Origin: Spirochaetes bacterium ADurb.Bin218
GTDB lineage: Bacteria > Spirochaetota > UBA4802 > UBA5550
Direction of reading: 5' to 3'
Assembly (NCBI GenBank): GCA_002069965.1
Contig: MWCI01000003.1
Span: 31,432-95,431, forward strand
DNA: 64,000 bases
Shown: piece after piece, positions 1 to 9,120 of the stretch
Layout: each line of letters starts with the position of its first letter
Position numbering within the stretch: position 1 is the stretch's first letter
Position numbers and translations under genes: made by a program
Notes under the pieces: model-generated
What the model was told of the DNA's origin: nothing
Database searches by the model: none
What the model saw: the letters and a program-made list of their open reading frames with translations, nothing else

Positions 1-239
1 GTGTCAGAGATATAGTGACTGCTGATGGCAAACATGTCTTTGCTGTAACTAACAGAGGTGGCAAGACTATCATTACAATTGATACAGAGCTTGCTGCAAC
101 TCTCAGTGAAGAGATGGCACAGAAGGCAATGAATCAGTGTCCGGTTGGTTGTATTCTCCGTAAAGAAGTTGGTTACAGAGTCCCTATCGGTCAGAGAAAA
201 TTTGACAACAAGCCTATCGGTAGTGAAATCGAAGGTTAA
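1..239 (+). CDS. hoxU: NAD-reducing hydrogenase diaphorase subunit HoxU (C-terminal part)
   Basis: The gene enters the window already open; its frame begins at base 3, and only about 78 C-terminal residues are present. The visible end carries a CPVGCIL motif, a typical last cysteine of an iron-sulfur domain, followed by a GYRVPIGQR...KPIGSEIEG tail that I recognise from HoxU subunits of bidirectional hydrogenases. HoxU is the ferredoxin/NuoG-like electron-transfer subunit linking the HoxF NAD(H)-binding diaphorase to the HoxYH hydrogenase in the cytoplasm. It is followed 30 bases later by hoxY, in the usual hoxUYH order. The N-terminal [2Fe-2S] domain lies outside the window. Confidence 0.85.
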   Translation, partial: VRDIVTADGKHVFAVTNRGGKTIITIDTELAATLSEEMAQKAMNQCPVGCILRKEVGYRVPIGQRKFDNKPIGSEIEG

Positions 240-269
240 AACCTATACTTGTGAATTTGGAGGCATAAG

Positions 270-818
270 ATGAGTAAACCGGTTGTGGCCACAGCGTCAC
301 TGGCAGGATGTTTTGGATGCCACATGTCATTACTTGACATTGACGATAGAATATTACAACTTATAGAATTGGTTGAGTTCAATAAATCACCAATAGATGA
401 TATTAAGACATTTACAAAGCAGTGTGACATTGGAATCATTGAAGGAGGATGCTGCAACAGTGAAAACGTGCATGTCCTCAAGGAATTCCGCAAAAACTGC
501 AAAATTTTAATTTCCCTTGGCGAATGTGCTATAATGGGTGGACTTCCTGCAATGAGGAATGGCATTCCTGTCAAGGATTGTCTGGAAGAGGCATACTTAA
601 ATGGACCAACTGTAGATGAGAATAAAAATAAGATTATGCCAAATGATGATGAACTGCCCATGATTCTGGATAGAGTATATCCATGCCATGAAATAGTTAA
701 AATTGACTATTTTATTCCTGGGTGTCCACCAAGGGCTGATTTGATATGGGAAGCATTAGTTGCTCTTGTAACAGGTAGCGAGCTTAAGCTTCCATATGAA
801 GTATTTAAGTTTGATTAA
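270..818 (+). CDS. hoxY: [NiFe] hydrogenase small subunit HoxY
   Basis: This 182-residue protein is the small, electron-transferring subunit of a soluble group 3 bidirectional [NiFe] hydrogenase. Cysteines expected to bind the proximal [4Fe-4S] cluster are visible: C14 and C17 in GCFGCH, C86 in SLGEC and C152 in PGCPP. It is short and lacks a Tat signal, as expected of cytoplasmic HoxY and unlike membrane-bound uptake hydrogenases. The ATG follows a GGAGG ribosome site by six bases. It sits between hoxU and hoxH in one operon and should form the HoxYH hydrogenase dimer. Confidence 0.93.
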   Translation: MSKPVVATASLAGCFGCHMSLLDIDDRILQLIELVEFNKSPIDDIKTFTKQCDIGIIEGGCCNSENVHVLKEFRKNCKILISLGECAIMGGLPAMRNGIPVKDCLEEAYLNGPTVDENKNKIMPNDDELPMILDRVYPCHEIVKIDYFIPGCPPRADLIWEALVALVTGSELKLPYEVFKFD

Positions 819-832
819 TTGGAGCGCAGATT

Positions 833-2284
833 ATGGGAAGAAAAATAACTATAGAACCAGTTACCAGAGTAGAAGGTCATGGTAAGGTAACTATTCAACT
901 TGACGATGCAGGAAATGTTTCTCAGACAAGGCTGCATATCGTTGAGTTCAGGGGTTTTGAAAAATTTGTTCAGGGTCGTCCTTACTGGGAAGCTCCTGTT
1001 CTTGTGCAGAGACTTTGCGGTATTTGTCCTGTAAGCCACCATCTTGCAGCAGCAAAGGCAATGGACGTAATAGTAGGAGCTGGCACAGGTGATGGTCTTA
1101 CTCCTACAGCAGAGAAGATGAGAAGGCTCATGCACTATGGACAGATGTTCCAGTCTCATGCTCTACACTTTTTCCACCTTGCTTCTCCAGACCTTCTCTT
1201 TGGAGCAGATGGAGATGTTGCAACAAGGAACGTGATAGGAGTTGCTCTTGCTCATAAAGATCTTGCTGTTCAGGGCGTTCTTATGAGAAAGTTCGGGCAG
1301 GAGATAATACTTGCAACAGCTGGTAAGAAGATCCATGGAACTGGTGCAATACCAGGTGGAATCAACAAAAATCTTTCAATAGAAGAAAGAGACAAATTCC
1401 TTAAGGGTCCAGATCCTCTCAATGCAGATAAGATGGTTGAGTGGGCTCAAGGCGCATTGGCTTTCTTCAAAAGCTACCATGCAAAAAATAAAGACTACAT
1501 TGATAATTTCTCTGTATTTCCATCAAGCCATTTGAGCCTTGTTCGTAAAGATGGAGCAATGGATCTTTATCATGGTGTAATTCGCTGCATAGATAAAGAT
1601 GGAAACAAGATACTCAATGACATAGACTATCAGGATTATTATACTCACATTGGTGAAGAGGTTAGAAGCTGGAGCTACATGAAGTTCCCATATATAAGAA
1701 AAATTGGTATGGAGAACGGATGGTATACAGTAGGACCTCTTGCACGATGTAATACAGCTGATTTTATACCAACACCTCTTGCTCAGAAAGAGTTTGAAAT
1801 ATTCAAGGCCTATACAAACGGTAAGCCAAATCACATGTCAATGCACATGCACTGGGCAAGGCTTATTGAGCTTCTCCATTCTGCTGAGGTAATTAGAGAT
1901 CTTCTAAAAGATCCAGATCTCCAGAAGGATGATTTAGTTGTTAAAGGAACAAAGAAAAAAGAGGGTGTTGGTCTTATTGAAGCACCACGTGGAACTCTTT
2001 TCCATCACTACAGAATTAATGACCTTGATCAGATTGAAATGGCTAACCTTATTGTTTCTACAACAAACAATAATGAGCCTATGAATAGAGGCGTTAATTA
2101 TGTTGCTAAGGCTAACTTTACAGGTAAAAAAGAAATAACAGAAGGCATGATGAATAGAGTTGAAATGGTCATCAGAGCCTATGATCCATGTCTTAGCTGT
2201 GCAACACATGCTCTTGGACAGATGCCACTTGAAGTAACTTTGGTAGACTCTGAAGGAAGTATTCTTGCTCAGAGACGGAAGTAA
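833..2284 (+). CDS. hoxH: [NiFe] hydrogenase large subunit HoxH
   Basis: This 483-residue catalytic subunit binds the NiFe(CN)2CO centre that interconverts H2 with protons and electrons. Both metal-binding motifs are present: RLCGICPVSHH near the N-terminus (C62, C65) and DPCLSCATH near the end (C453, C456, H459). A 24-residue tail follows H459; such tails are removed by a dedicated endopeptidase after nickel insertion, and a candidate protease is encoded directly downstream. It starts 14 bases after hoxY with a GGAG site. Length and motifs match the NAD-linked HoxH group. Reversibility and NAD dependence are inferred from the family and from the upstream hoxU. Confidence 0.95.
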   Translation: MGRKITIEPVTRVEGHGKVTIQLDDAGNVSQTRLHIVEFRGFEKFVQGRPYWEAPVLVQRLCGICPVSHHLAAAKAMDVIVGAGTGDGLTPTAEKMRRLMHYGQMFQSHALHFFHLASPDLLFGADGDVATRNVIGVALAHKDLAVQGVLMRKFGQEIILATAGKKIHGTGAIPGGINKNLSIEERDKFLKGPDPLNADKMVEWAQGALAFFKSYHAKNKDYIDNFSVFPSSHLSLVRKDGAMDLYHGVIRCIDKDGNKILNDIDYQDYYTHIGEEVRSWSYMKFPYIRKIGMENGWYTVGPLARCNTADFIPTPLAQKEFEIFKAYTNGKPNHMSMHMHWARLIELLHSAEVIRDLLKDPDLQKDDLVVKGTKKKEGVGLIEAPRGTLFHHYRINDLDQIEMANLIVSTTNNNEPMNRGVNYVAKANFTGKKEITEGMMNRVEMVIRAYDPCLSCATHALGQMPLEVTLVDSEGSILAQRRK

Positions 2285-2289
2285 GCTCT

Positions 2290-2748
2290 TTGAAAGTAGA
2301 AAAGATTTATGTTTATGGTTATGGCAATCCAGGCCGCAGTGATGACGGTCTGGGTGCTGCCATAATAAAAAAACTGGAGGATGAAAAAATCCTGGAGGTC
2401 GTGACTGATTGCAATTATCAGCTAAACATTGAGGATGCGGATAATATTTCTTCCAGTGACGTGGTTATATTTGTTGATGCCTCAATTGAGGCAAAGGAGC
2501 CCTTTGAGTTTAGAGGGATTGAGCCTGCAGCAGATATTACTTTTACAACCCATGCCATGTCACCGGAATCCGTTCTGGCTCTTTGTCAGGATATTTATGG
2601 AAAGCATCCCAAAGCCTATGTTCTTGCAATTAGAGGATATAATTGGGATTTTGCAGAGGGTTTATCTTCAAAGGCTATAAAAAATTTAGAAGAGGCGTAT
2701 CTGTTCCTTATGCAAAAAATAAGAGATATGCTCTCTGGTAAAGAGTAG
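2290..2748 (+). CDS. hoxW: Hydrogenase maturation endopeptidase (HoxW/HyaD family)
   Basis: This 152-residue protein resembles the nickel-dependent proteases that trim the C-terminal tail of hydrogenase large subunits. It begins with the family pattern GYGNPGRSDDGLG, has an acidic residue in VIFVDAS and a TTHAMSPE segment near the expected metal-binding histidine. The only sensible start is a TTG at 2290, five bases after the hoxH stop, which suggests translational coupling; no strong ribosome site is seen. Its natural substrate is very probably HoxH. The symbol hoxW is given by context; hycI- or hyaD-like naming would be equally defensible. Confidence 0.85.
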   Translation: MKVEKIYVYGYGNPGRSDDGLGAAIIKKLEDEKILEVVTDCNYQLNIEDADNISSSDVVIFVDASIEAKEPFEFRGIEPAADITFTTHAMSPESVLALCQDIYGKHPKAYVLAIRGYNWDFAEGLSSKAIKNLEEAYLFLMQKIRDMLSGKE

Positions 2749-2774
2749 CTTAATATATTTTTAAGGAGAATTTT

Positions 2775-3146
2775 ATGTCTGACAAGAAGATACTTGTAAT
2801 AGATGATGATCCAGATATTCTGGAATCAATCAGTGCAATTTTAAGCTCCGAAGGGTTTAGCGTTGTTACAGCTATGGATGGCAAAGAGGGAATTGATAAG
2901 TTTAAGAGCGTTAAGCCAGATCTTGTTCTTTGTGACATGATGATGGAGAGGGTTGATGCAGGAACTAAGGTTGCAGAGCTTATTAGAAAAGAGGATAGCA
3001 AGACTCCTGTTTATCTTTTAAGCAGTATAGGAAATGCAACAGCATCTAATGTTAATATAAATAGTCTTGGATTCAATGGCGTTTTACAAAAACCAGTTGA
3101 TCCAGATCTCTTGATCTCTCAGGTTAAGAAGGCTCTCTCTCGTTAA
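2775..3146 (+). CDS. Stand-alone response regulator receiver (CheY-like)
   Basis: This 123-residue protein is a single receiver domain with no output domain. It shows the acidic pocket (D10-D12), the likely phosphoacceptor D54 in LVLCDMMM, S83 at the switch position and K106 in the LQKP loop. It has a strong AAGGAG site and lies 26 bases after the hydrogenase protease gene, before a terminator, so it appears to be the last gene of the hydrogenase operon. A link to hydrogenase control is inference from position only; it could act as a phosphorelay intermediate for one of the hybrid kinases elsewhere in the window. Confidence 0.88.
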   Translation: MSDKKILVIDDDPDILESISAILSSEGFSVVTAMDGKEGIDKFKSVKPDLVLCDMMMERVDAGTKVAELIRKEDSKTPVYLLSSIGNATASNVNINSLGFNGVLQKPVDPDLLISQVKKALSR

Positions 3147-3180
3147 CTTTTAGCCTGAGTATTTATAATAAATGAATAGT

Positions 3181-3226
3181 AAATCCGGTGCAGAGTTTTT
3201 AAAAGGCTGCATCGGATTTTATATTT
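3181..3226 (+). terminator. Rho-independent terminator after hydrogenase operon
   Basis: A 13-base stem (3181-3193 pairing with 3207-3219, one G-U pair) with a 13-base loop is followed by a T-rich run. It closes the hox-receiver operon and lies before the lipoprotein gene. Confidence 0.85.
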
Positions 3227-3329
3227 TCCCATTCATAAAGTCCATCCATTGCCATAATATTTCCTTGACAAGATTTAATAAAAAGATTTTCATTTGCTTA
3301 AAATAAAAATCTTTTTATATAGGTCATTT

Positions 3330-3740
3330 ATGCCCAGAAAAATAATTTTTTTACTTTTAATCTCCTTTCTTTCTTTTGTATCTGCCTGTTCAACCTTTAT
3401 ACCAGAAGAGGATGTTGATAGCCTCAATAAACGCTATTCTGGGGATTACATTCTTTTGCAGGATGTAACTATAAATGAATTATCTCTTCCAAAGGGAACA
3501 GTTGTAAAGCTAATAATAGTGGGTGGTGATGAATGGGTTAAGGTCTATGCTTATAATGCAAAAGAGGATCTTCTTCTTGCCCATAGATTTTTGATCCTTT
3601 ACATGTTTGAAGATGATTTTCCTGATAAAGAATTTAATGTAGATTTGCTTGACAAAGAATTGGCAAACATTGTAAAACCATCAACTAATTCTTCTGATGA
3701 GGCTTCACAGCAGAAGACAAATAGAAGAGGACAAAAATAA
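3330..3740 (+). CDS. Small predicted lipoprotein
   Basis: This 136-residue protein of unknown function begins with MPRK and a hydrophobic stretch ending in SFVSAC, a relaxed lipobox, so it is probably processed by Lgt and LspA and anchored in a membrane. The ATG at 3330 is preferred over an upstream in-frame TTG at 3294, because only the later start gives a clean signal peptide. The mature part has a repeated beta-strand look (GDYILLQDVTINELSLPKGTVVKLI), possibly an SH3-like or small beta fold, and a polar C-terminal tail. It ends 18 bases before dapA and is probably co-transcribed. No family is recognised. Confidence 0.75.
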   Translation: MPRKIIFLLLISFLSFVSACSTFIPEEDVDSLNKRYSGDYILLQDVTINELSLPKGTVVKLIIVGGDEWVKVYAYNAKEDLLLAHRFLILYMFEDDFPDKEFNVDLLDKELANIVKPSTNSSDEASQQKTNRRGQK

Positions 3741-3758
3741 ATTATAGTGAGGAGAATT

Positions 3759-4640
3759 ATGTTTGAAGGAGCGTTCACTGCACTTGTAACACCTTTTAAA
3801 AATGGAAAAATAGATTACGATGCGTTGGAAAAGCATATAGAGTTTCAGATTGCTCAAGGAATTGACGGTGTTTTACCAATGGGAACAACTGGGGAGTCTC
3901 CGACAGTTTCCTTTGAGGAGCATGAGGAATTTATAAGGCGAGTTGTAAAAATTGTAAATGGCAGAGTAAAGGTTCTGGCTGGAACTGGAGCTAATTCCAC
4001 AAGTGAGGCTGTGTGGCTTACAAAATGTGCAGAAGATGCAGGGGTAGATGCAGCTTTATCTGTAAATCCCTATTATAATAAGCCTACACAGAAAGGGCTT
4101 ATTGCTCATTATGAGCAAATTGCAAAGTCAACAAAGTTGCCAATAATACTTTATAATATTCCTGGTAGAACAGGGGTTAATTTTTTGCCAGAGAGCATAA
4201 AAGAGCTATTGAATCGAGTTGATAATGTTGTTGCAATGAAAGAGGCCTCAGGTGATATAAATCAGATGATGCGTTTGGTTGAACTCTGTGGTGATAAACT
4301 TACACTGCTTTCTGGAGATGATAATTTATTACTGCCATTGCTTTCCATAGGAGGAAAGGGGGTAATCTCTGTTTTGTCTAATATTTTGCCTGCTGATGTT
4401 AGAAAGGTTATAACTCTTTTTAATGAAAATAAACTTGATGAGGCTAAGGCCTTATTTTATAAATTGTTGCCACTGTGCAGAGCTATGTTTCTTGAAACAA
4501 ATCCTATTCCTGTTAAGACTGCAATGGCAATGATGGGATTTTGTAATGATGAACTCAGGCTACCACTGACTCCTCTTGGTGAGGAGAACCGTAAGGTCTT
4601 GAGAAAAACCCTTGAAGAGTATGGGATAAATTTGAAATGA
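3759..4640 (+). CDS. dapA: 4-hydroxy-tetrahydrodipicolinate synthase
   Basis: DapA condenses pyruvate with aspartate semialdehyde in the lysine/diaminopimelate pathway. The 293-residue protein shows the GTTGESPT substrate loop (about 42-49), the catalytic tyrosine in LYNIPGRTG (Y132) and the Schiff-base lysine in VAMKEASGD (K161). The ATG at 3759 follows GAGGAG at ideal distance; an in-frame GTG at 3747 would only add four residues made of the ribosome site. The next gene, dapB, overlaps its stop by four bases, so the two successive pathway enzymes are coupled. Confidence 0.97.
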   Translation: MFEGAFTALVTPFKNGKIDYDALEKHIEFQIAQGIDGVLPMGTTGESPTVSFEEHEEFIRRVVKIVNGRVKVLAGTGANSTSEAVWLTKCAEDAGVDAALSVNPYYNKPTQKGLIAHYEQIAKSTKLPIILYNIPGRTGVNFLPESIKELLNRVDNVVAMKEASGDINQMMRLVELCGDKLTLLSGDDNLLLPLLSIGGKGVISVLSNILPADVRKVITLFNENKLDEAKALFYKLLPLCRAMFLETNPIPVKTAMAMMGFCNDELRLPLTPLGEENRKVLRKTLEEYGINLK

Positions 4641-5434
4641 ACATAGGAATATGTGGAATAAGTGGCAGAATGGGTCATGCCATTTTGCGAATAATGGTTG
4701 AAAGGGGACACAGACTCTCTGCAGCCTTTGACGCCACAACTTCACCTCTTATTGGTAAAAACGCAAAGGAGATTGTTAACTCCCCTCTTGCAGATTGCCA
4801 GGTCAAGGCTATAACATCAGAGGCTTTAGAAGGAACAGATTGTATAATAGATTTTTCTGCTCCAGGTGCAACTTTAAATCTTGCGGAAATTTTAAAAGAT
4901 AAAAGAATTCCCCTTGTTATAGGGACAACAGGCTTTACAGTTGAAGAGGCAGAAAAAATAAGACAATATTCCCAATACATTCCTGTAATCCTATCTCCAA
5001 ACATGTCCTTAGGGGTTAATTTGCTTTTCAAACTCACCGAAATTGCCTCGAAAGCATTGACCATAGATTATGACGTTGAAATATTTGAGGCTCATCACAG
5101 ATTTAAAAAGGATGCTCCATCAGGCACTGCAAAGAGATTGCTTGAAGAGGTGCGAAAAAACATGAAAGGCCTCTCTGATGCAAGGGAGGTTGATGGACGA
5201 GAAGGCATTACAGGGGAGAGAAGTAGCAATGAAATAGGCATGCATGCTCTGAGAGGTGGAAATATAATTGGTGAGCATACTGTATTTTTTGTAGGAATGG
5301 ATGATCGCATCGAGCTGACACACAGAGCTGCAAGCAGAGATGTTTTTGCAAGGGGAGCTGTTGCTGCGGCGGAGTTTTTGGCAGGCAAGTCAGCGGGATT
5401 TTATACTATGTATGATGTTCTGGGATTTAAATGA
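4637..5434 (+). CDS. dapB: 4-hydroxy-tetrahydrodipicolinate reductase
   Basis: DapB reduces the DapA product with NAD(P)H on the way to meso-diaminopimelate and lysine. This 265-residue protein has the N-terminal nucleotide motif GICGISGRMG, GTTGF at about 97-101, and the substrate site HHRFKKDAPSGTA (H153, H154, K158). Its ATG overlaps the dapA stop (ATGA), and its own stop overlaps the next gene in the same way, giving a tightly coupled three-gene unit. Length is normal for the family. Confidence 0.97.
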   Translation: MNIGICGISGRMGHAILRIMVERGHRLSAAFDATTSPLIGKNAKEIVNSPLADCQVKAITSEALEGTDCIIDFSAPGATLNLAEILKDKRIPLVIGTTGFTVEEAEKIRQYSQYIPVILSPNMSLGVNLLFKLTEIASKALTIDYDVEIFEAHHRFKKDAPSGTAKRLLEEVRKNMKGLSDAREVDGREGITGERSSNEIGMHALRGGNIIGEHTVFFVGMDDRIELTHRAASRDVFARGAVAAAEFLAGKSAGFYTMYDVLGFK

Positions 5435-6378
5435 CAGAGGAAAATAAGGACAAAAAAATAGAAGATTCCACTTTAAGGGAATTTTCTGAAAATCCTTTTG
5501 ATGTGGACTCAAGGCGGCCAGAGGATGTGGTACGCCTTTTTTATATTCATGATGTGCCAATAATTCCTGTTATTTCAAAGCGTGGAGTGCTTATTGGTAT
5601 ACTCCGAAAGGAGTCTGTTATTTCGGAACTGAGCGATATTGAACGAGTAGAGAAGCTAAAAATTGATGAGTTTATTACACGCCTTGCTGTAAAGATGAAC
5701 TTTGATGATCTGCTGCAATATGGGAAGATAAGGGAGTTTGTGGTAATTAATATTTTTGGAGAAGTGCAGGGGACATGGAGTAGACTGCAGCTTTTTGCCT
5801 CCTGTGACTCAGGTAAAATTTCTTCCCACGATGAGGTAAAAAAGCAGCAGGAGGATCAGCTTCTTGAATGGATGATATATCATATTCTTGAGCACATCCC
5901 GAGAGCTTTGTATGCTCTTAACGAAAATGGTAAAACTGTCTTTTATAATAGCTTATTTGAGGAAATCTACGAAGAAAAATTAAAGTCTGAGGTTGATCTT
6001 AGCCACGCTGAAAAGCTTTTCACAGATCCTTCGATAAATGAATTGTTTTCTTCTTTTAACGAAGATGAACTTTTTTTCTACAACACAGAGCTGGATGTTT
6101 TTTATGAGAAGATACCTTTGATGAATAATGGAAGGAGAGTGGGTTTTCTGATTTTTTGTGAAAAAAATGCACCTCAAAGCAGAGAGCTCCGTATACCTGG
6201 TGTAGATTTACGAGATAAGTCTTTAACTGAAATGCTGGAAGAATTAGAACGATTTTTTATTGTAACAACACTTAAGGAATGCCGCTCTTTGGATAAAAGT
6301 GCAGAGAAGCTGAAAATAACACGACAGTCTCTTAACTCAAAAATAAAAAAATATAACATTGATTTAGAAAAAACTTAA
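5431..6378 (+). CDS. CBS-PAS-Fis type regulatory protein, coupled to dapB
   Basis: The 315-residue protein looks like a transcription regulator without an ATPase domain. Residues about 25-130 resemble a CBS pair (VVRLFYIHDVPIIPVISKRG and a second VVINIFGEVQGTW segment), residues about 145-235 form a PAS-like sensor (LEHIPRALYALNENGKTVFYN), and the end (about 270-310) is a Fis-family helix-turn-helix (LDKSAEKLKITRQSLNSKIKKY). Such HTHs usually follow a sigma-54 AAA+ domain, which is absent here. The start overlaps the dapB stop by four bases. CBS domains often bind adenosyl ligands, so metabolite sensing is possible. A role in lysine or cell-wall control is inference from coupling only. Confidence 0.8.
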   Translation: MTEENKDKKIEDSTLREFSENPFDVDSRRPEDVVRLFYIHDVPIIPVISKRGVLIGILRKESVISELSDIERVEKLKIDEFITRLAVKMNFDDLLQYGKIREFVVINIFGEVQGTWSRLQLFASCDSGKISSHDEVKKQQEDQLLEWMIYHILEHIPRALYALNENGKTVFYNSLFEEIYEEKLKSEVDLSHAEKLFTDPSINELFSSFNEDELFFYNTELDVFYEKIPLMNNGRRVGFLIFCEKNAPQSRELRIPGVDLRDKSLTEMLEELERFFIVTTLKECRSLDKSAEKLKITRQSLNSKIKKYNIDLEKT

Positions 6379-6616
6379 AATTTTGCAAAAAAAATCATAT
6401 TTTTACTTGACTAAAAGTACTTATTTATTACTTTAATCAAATATAAAAAGGTATCTTTTAAATTTATTTATTAAATGTCTTTGTTTTTTCACACCCAAAA
6501 ACCTCATTAAAAATTTGAGAACCAAATAACTTTAAGAGTTAAAAGGCAAAGGCATAATCAAACCTTGTATTTTCTCAAACACCATTATAAAAATATTTTA
6601 AAAATAAAAGGTTTCT

Positions 6617-7960
6617 ATGGCTAAGGCAAGTGAATTGAATGACAACTTAAATGAGGAAGTCCTCTCTGAGGAAAAGGAAATTAATGAAAAAATCCCTACA
6701 GAGGGTGACAGGCTGGATCTTGGAGAGCTGAAATCTAAAACCATAAATGAGCTATACTCAATAGCAAAAGATATGGGCCTTGAAAGAATTTCTGGCTTAA
6801 AAAAGCAGGATCTCATCTTTGAGATTTTAAAGGGTAAAACAGAACAAAAAGGCTTGATCTTCGCAAGTGGGGTTCTTGAGATCCTTGCAGATGGTTATGG
6901 ATTTTTGCGTTCGCCAAATTATAATTACCTCCCAGGTCCTGATGATATTTATGTATCTCCTTCCCAGATAAGACTTTTTGGCTTAAAAACAGGGGATACA
7001 ATAGCTGGTCAAATTAGACCTCCAAAGGATAATGAAAGATTTTTTGCATTACTGCGGATTGAGGCTATAAATTTCGAGAATCCTGAAAATCTCAGCAGAC
7101 GAGTGATGTTTGATGATCTCACTCCCCTTTATCCCCAGGAGAGAATCAATCTGGAAACCGAGAGTAGTGAGATTGAGATGCGCATTATGAATATTATCAC
7201 TCCTATAGGAAAAGGGCAGAGGGCTTTGATAGTTGCTCCACCAAGAACTGGAAAGACAATTCTCTTGCAGAAAATAGCAAATGCAATAACAAAAAATCAT
7301 CCTGAGGTATATCTTATAGTGCTTCTTATAGATGAGAGGCCAGAAGAAGTAACAGACATGGAACGTTCTGTAAAAGGAGAGGTTATTTCTTCAACCTTTG
7401 ATGAACAGGCTACACGTCACGTTCAGGTTGCAGAGATGGTCATTCAAAAAGCGCGACGTCTTGTTGAGAGAAAAATGGATGTTGTTATATTGTTGGATTC
7501 AATAACCAGGCTGGCTCGTGCTTATAACCAGGTTGTCCCAACAAGCGGAAAGATCCTATCCGGTGGTGTAGATTCAAATGCCCTGCACAAGCCTAAGAGA
7601 TTTTTTGGTGCAGCTCGTAACATTGAGGGTGGTGGAAGCCTCACAATACTTGCGACAGCTCTTATTGATACAGGTAGCCGTATGGATGAGGTTATTTTTG
7701 AGGAATTTAAAGGCACAGGTAACTGTGAACTTCATCTTGATAGAAAATTATCGGATAGGAGGATTTTCCCTGCTATTGATATTAATAAATCTGGAACAAG
7801 AAAAGAAGAATTACTGCTTGACGAAGAGGAGTTAAATAAATTATGGGTATTAAGAAAGGCTCTTGCTTCTATGAGCTCAACTGAGGCTATGGAACTCTTA
7901 GTTGAAAAGATGAGAGCAACAAAGAATAATAAAGCATTTTTTAAGGCAATGAATGCTTGA
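6617..7960 (+). CDS. rho: Transcription termination factor Rho
   Basis: Rho is a hexameric RNA helicase that ends untranslated transcripts. This 447-residue protein has a polar N-terminal extension, a Rho N-terminal helical domain (about 37-75), the RNA-binding cold-shock-like domain ([15 protein letters not shown], about 85-155) and the ATPase with Walker A APPRTGKT (about 207-214) and the [15 protein letters not shown] region. The ATG follows an AAAGG site. The 238-base leader upstream is AT-rich, with no structure I can name. rpmE follows 41 bases later, a common rho-rpmE pairing. Confidence 0.97.
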   Translation: MAKASELNDNLNEEVLSEEKEINEKIPTEGDRLDLGELKSKTINELYSIAKDMGLERISGLKKQDLIFEILKGKTEQKGLIFASGVLEILADGYGFLRSPNYNYLPGPDDIYVSPSQIRLFGLKTGDTIAGQIRPPKDNERFFALLRIEAINFENPENLSRRVMFDDLTPLYPQERINLETESSEIEMRIMNIITPIGKGQRALIVAPPRTGKTILLQKIANAITKNHPEVYLIVLLIDERPEEVTDMERSVKGEVISSTFDEQATRHVQVAEMVIQKARRLVERKMDVVILLDSITRLARAYNQVVPTSGKILSGGVDSNALHKPKRFFGAARNIEGGGSLTILATALIDTGSRMDEVIFEEFKGTGNCELHLDRKLSDRRIFPAIDINKSGTRKEELLLDEEELNKLWVLRKALASMSSTEAMELLVEKMRATKNNKAFFKAMNA

Positions 7961-8001
7961 TTATTATATTTTGATAATAACTCTATTAAGGAGATAAATT
8001 T

Positions 8002-8202
8002 ATGAAACCCGGAATTCATCCAGAGTATGTAGAGACAACAATTAAGTGTGCCTGTGGCAATGAAATTCATACTCGTTCCACAGTAAAGGATCTGCATGTT
8101 GAGATTTGTTCAAACTGCCATCCTTTTTACACAAAGAAGCAGAAGATTGTTGATACTGCTGGTAGAGTAGAAAAATTCAAGAAGAAATACAATATCAAAT
8201 AA
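8002..8202 (+). CDS. rpmE: Ribosomal protein bL31 (zinc-binding form)
   Basis: The 66-residue protein is large-subunit ribosomal protein L31. It keeps the zinc ligands C16, C18, C36 and C39, marking it as the zinc-containing (C+) form; many genomes also carry a cysteine-free paralogue that replaces it under zinc limitation. The window also has a Zur-type operator at znuA, but no such site is seen before rpmE. It has a good AAGGAG site and is followed by a clear terminator. Confidence 0.96.
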   Translation: MKPGIHPEYVETTIKCACGNEIHTRSTVKDLHVEICSNCHPFYTKKQKIVDTAGRVEKFKKKYNIK

Positions 8203-8231
8203 GTTGTTTTCTTCCTGTCTTTATGTTTTAG

Positions 8232-8269
8232 AAAAAGAGATGAAATATCAAAATTCATCTCTTTTTTTT
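8232..8269. terminator. Terminator after rpmE, shared with convergent transporter gene
   Basis: A 13-base A/T-flanked stem (8232-8244 with 8254-8266) with a 9-base loop is followed on the plus strand by T8. It terminates rho-rpmE. The convergent EamA gene on the minus strand reads its last codons through it, and the symmetric A-run would give it a U-tail too. Confidence 0.85.
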
Positions 8270-9120
8270 AGGATCTCATTAAAAAATCCGCTGACTCCTG
8301 CAAGGGATAGCATTATCATAAGTGCTCCTGCAACAATTCGCGGTGAGAGTGGTTCAGAGAAAAAGATAACCCCAAGCACCATGGCAAATACAATTCTTGA
8401 TGAGGATATCAAAGATCCTGTTGGAGCTGTTACACATTTATATCCAGCAGTCAGCAGGAGCTGACCAAGATAAGACAAAAGGGCTACTATAGCGACATGG
8501 GCAATATAAATTCCTTCGGGAAGCTCAAAAGAATTTATAATTAGTATTCCTGAGGAAATTGTCCCTATGGCAAACATATAAAAGAGAATTTGATTTACTC
8601 TATTTGATTTTCGGGCTTCTCGTAGAAAAGAAATGCCAAAGCCAGCAGTTATTCCGGAAAGCAATCCAAAGATATCTCCAATGCTTATTGAAGAGAACCC
8701 ATCATTTTGTGGGAAAACAACCAGATATATGCCAAATAATACAGTAATTAGATAAATTAGTAGATTTTTTTGTATTTTTTCTTTTGTTATTAATGGAGAG
8801 AATATGAATACAAAAGCGGGATATGTCATATTCAAAAGATTAGTCTTGCTTATTGTGGAGTATTCAACTCCAAGGAAAAAAAATATAACAGATGCTGTAT
8901 TAAAAACCCCTCTCATATAGACGTTGAAGGCTTTGTTTATGTGAAGATTGTCTCTTGTGCCAGCAATATATGTTGAGGTAATAATAAAACCTGTAAGGAA
9001 TCTGAAAAAAGATAGCTCTATCCCTGAGATCCCTGTGTCATTTGTAATATATTTCACAAATACTGTTGAAAAGGCAAAGAGGAATTCTGCAATTAGAAGT
9101 AGAAGTACCCCACTGTTCAT
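8248..9120 (-). CDS. EamA/DMT-family membrane transporter
   Basis: This protein of about 290 residues has ten hydrophobic segments in two repeated halves, as in drug/metabolite transporters of the EamA family (for example the AEFLFAFSTVFVKY first helix and the SSSRIVFAMVLGVIFFSEPLSPRIVAGALMI end). The substrate cannot be told from sequence. The ATG at 9120 overlaps the lgt stop by four bases; an earlier in-frame start would lie inside lgt and add a non-hydrophobic tail. Co-expression with lgt by coupling is likely, but a functional link is not implied. Confidence 0.82.
   Translation of the reverse strand: MNSGVLLLLIAEFLFAFSTVFVKYITNDTGISGIELSFFRFLTGFIITSTYIAGTRDNLHINKAFNVYMRGVFNTASVIFFFLGVEYSTISKTNLLNMTYPAFVFIFSPLITKEKIQKNLLIYLITVLFGIYLVVFPQNDGFSSISIGDIFGLLSGITAGFGISFLREARKSNRVNQILFYMFAIGTISSGILIINSFELPEGIYIAHVAIVALLSYLGQLLLTAGYKCVTAPTGSLISSSRIVFAMVLGVIFFSEPLSPRIVAGALMIMLSLAGVSGFFNEILKKRDEF

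Noticed and set aside
236..661. Minus-strand open frame opposite hoxY
   Set aside because: It overlaps a clear hydrogenase gene and has no family features.
3294..3329. Upstream TTG start for the lipoprotein before dapA
   Set aside because: It would add 12 residues before a clean lipoprotein signal peptide.
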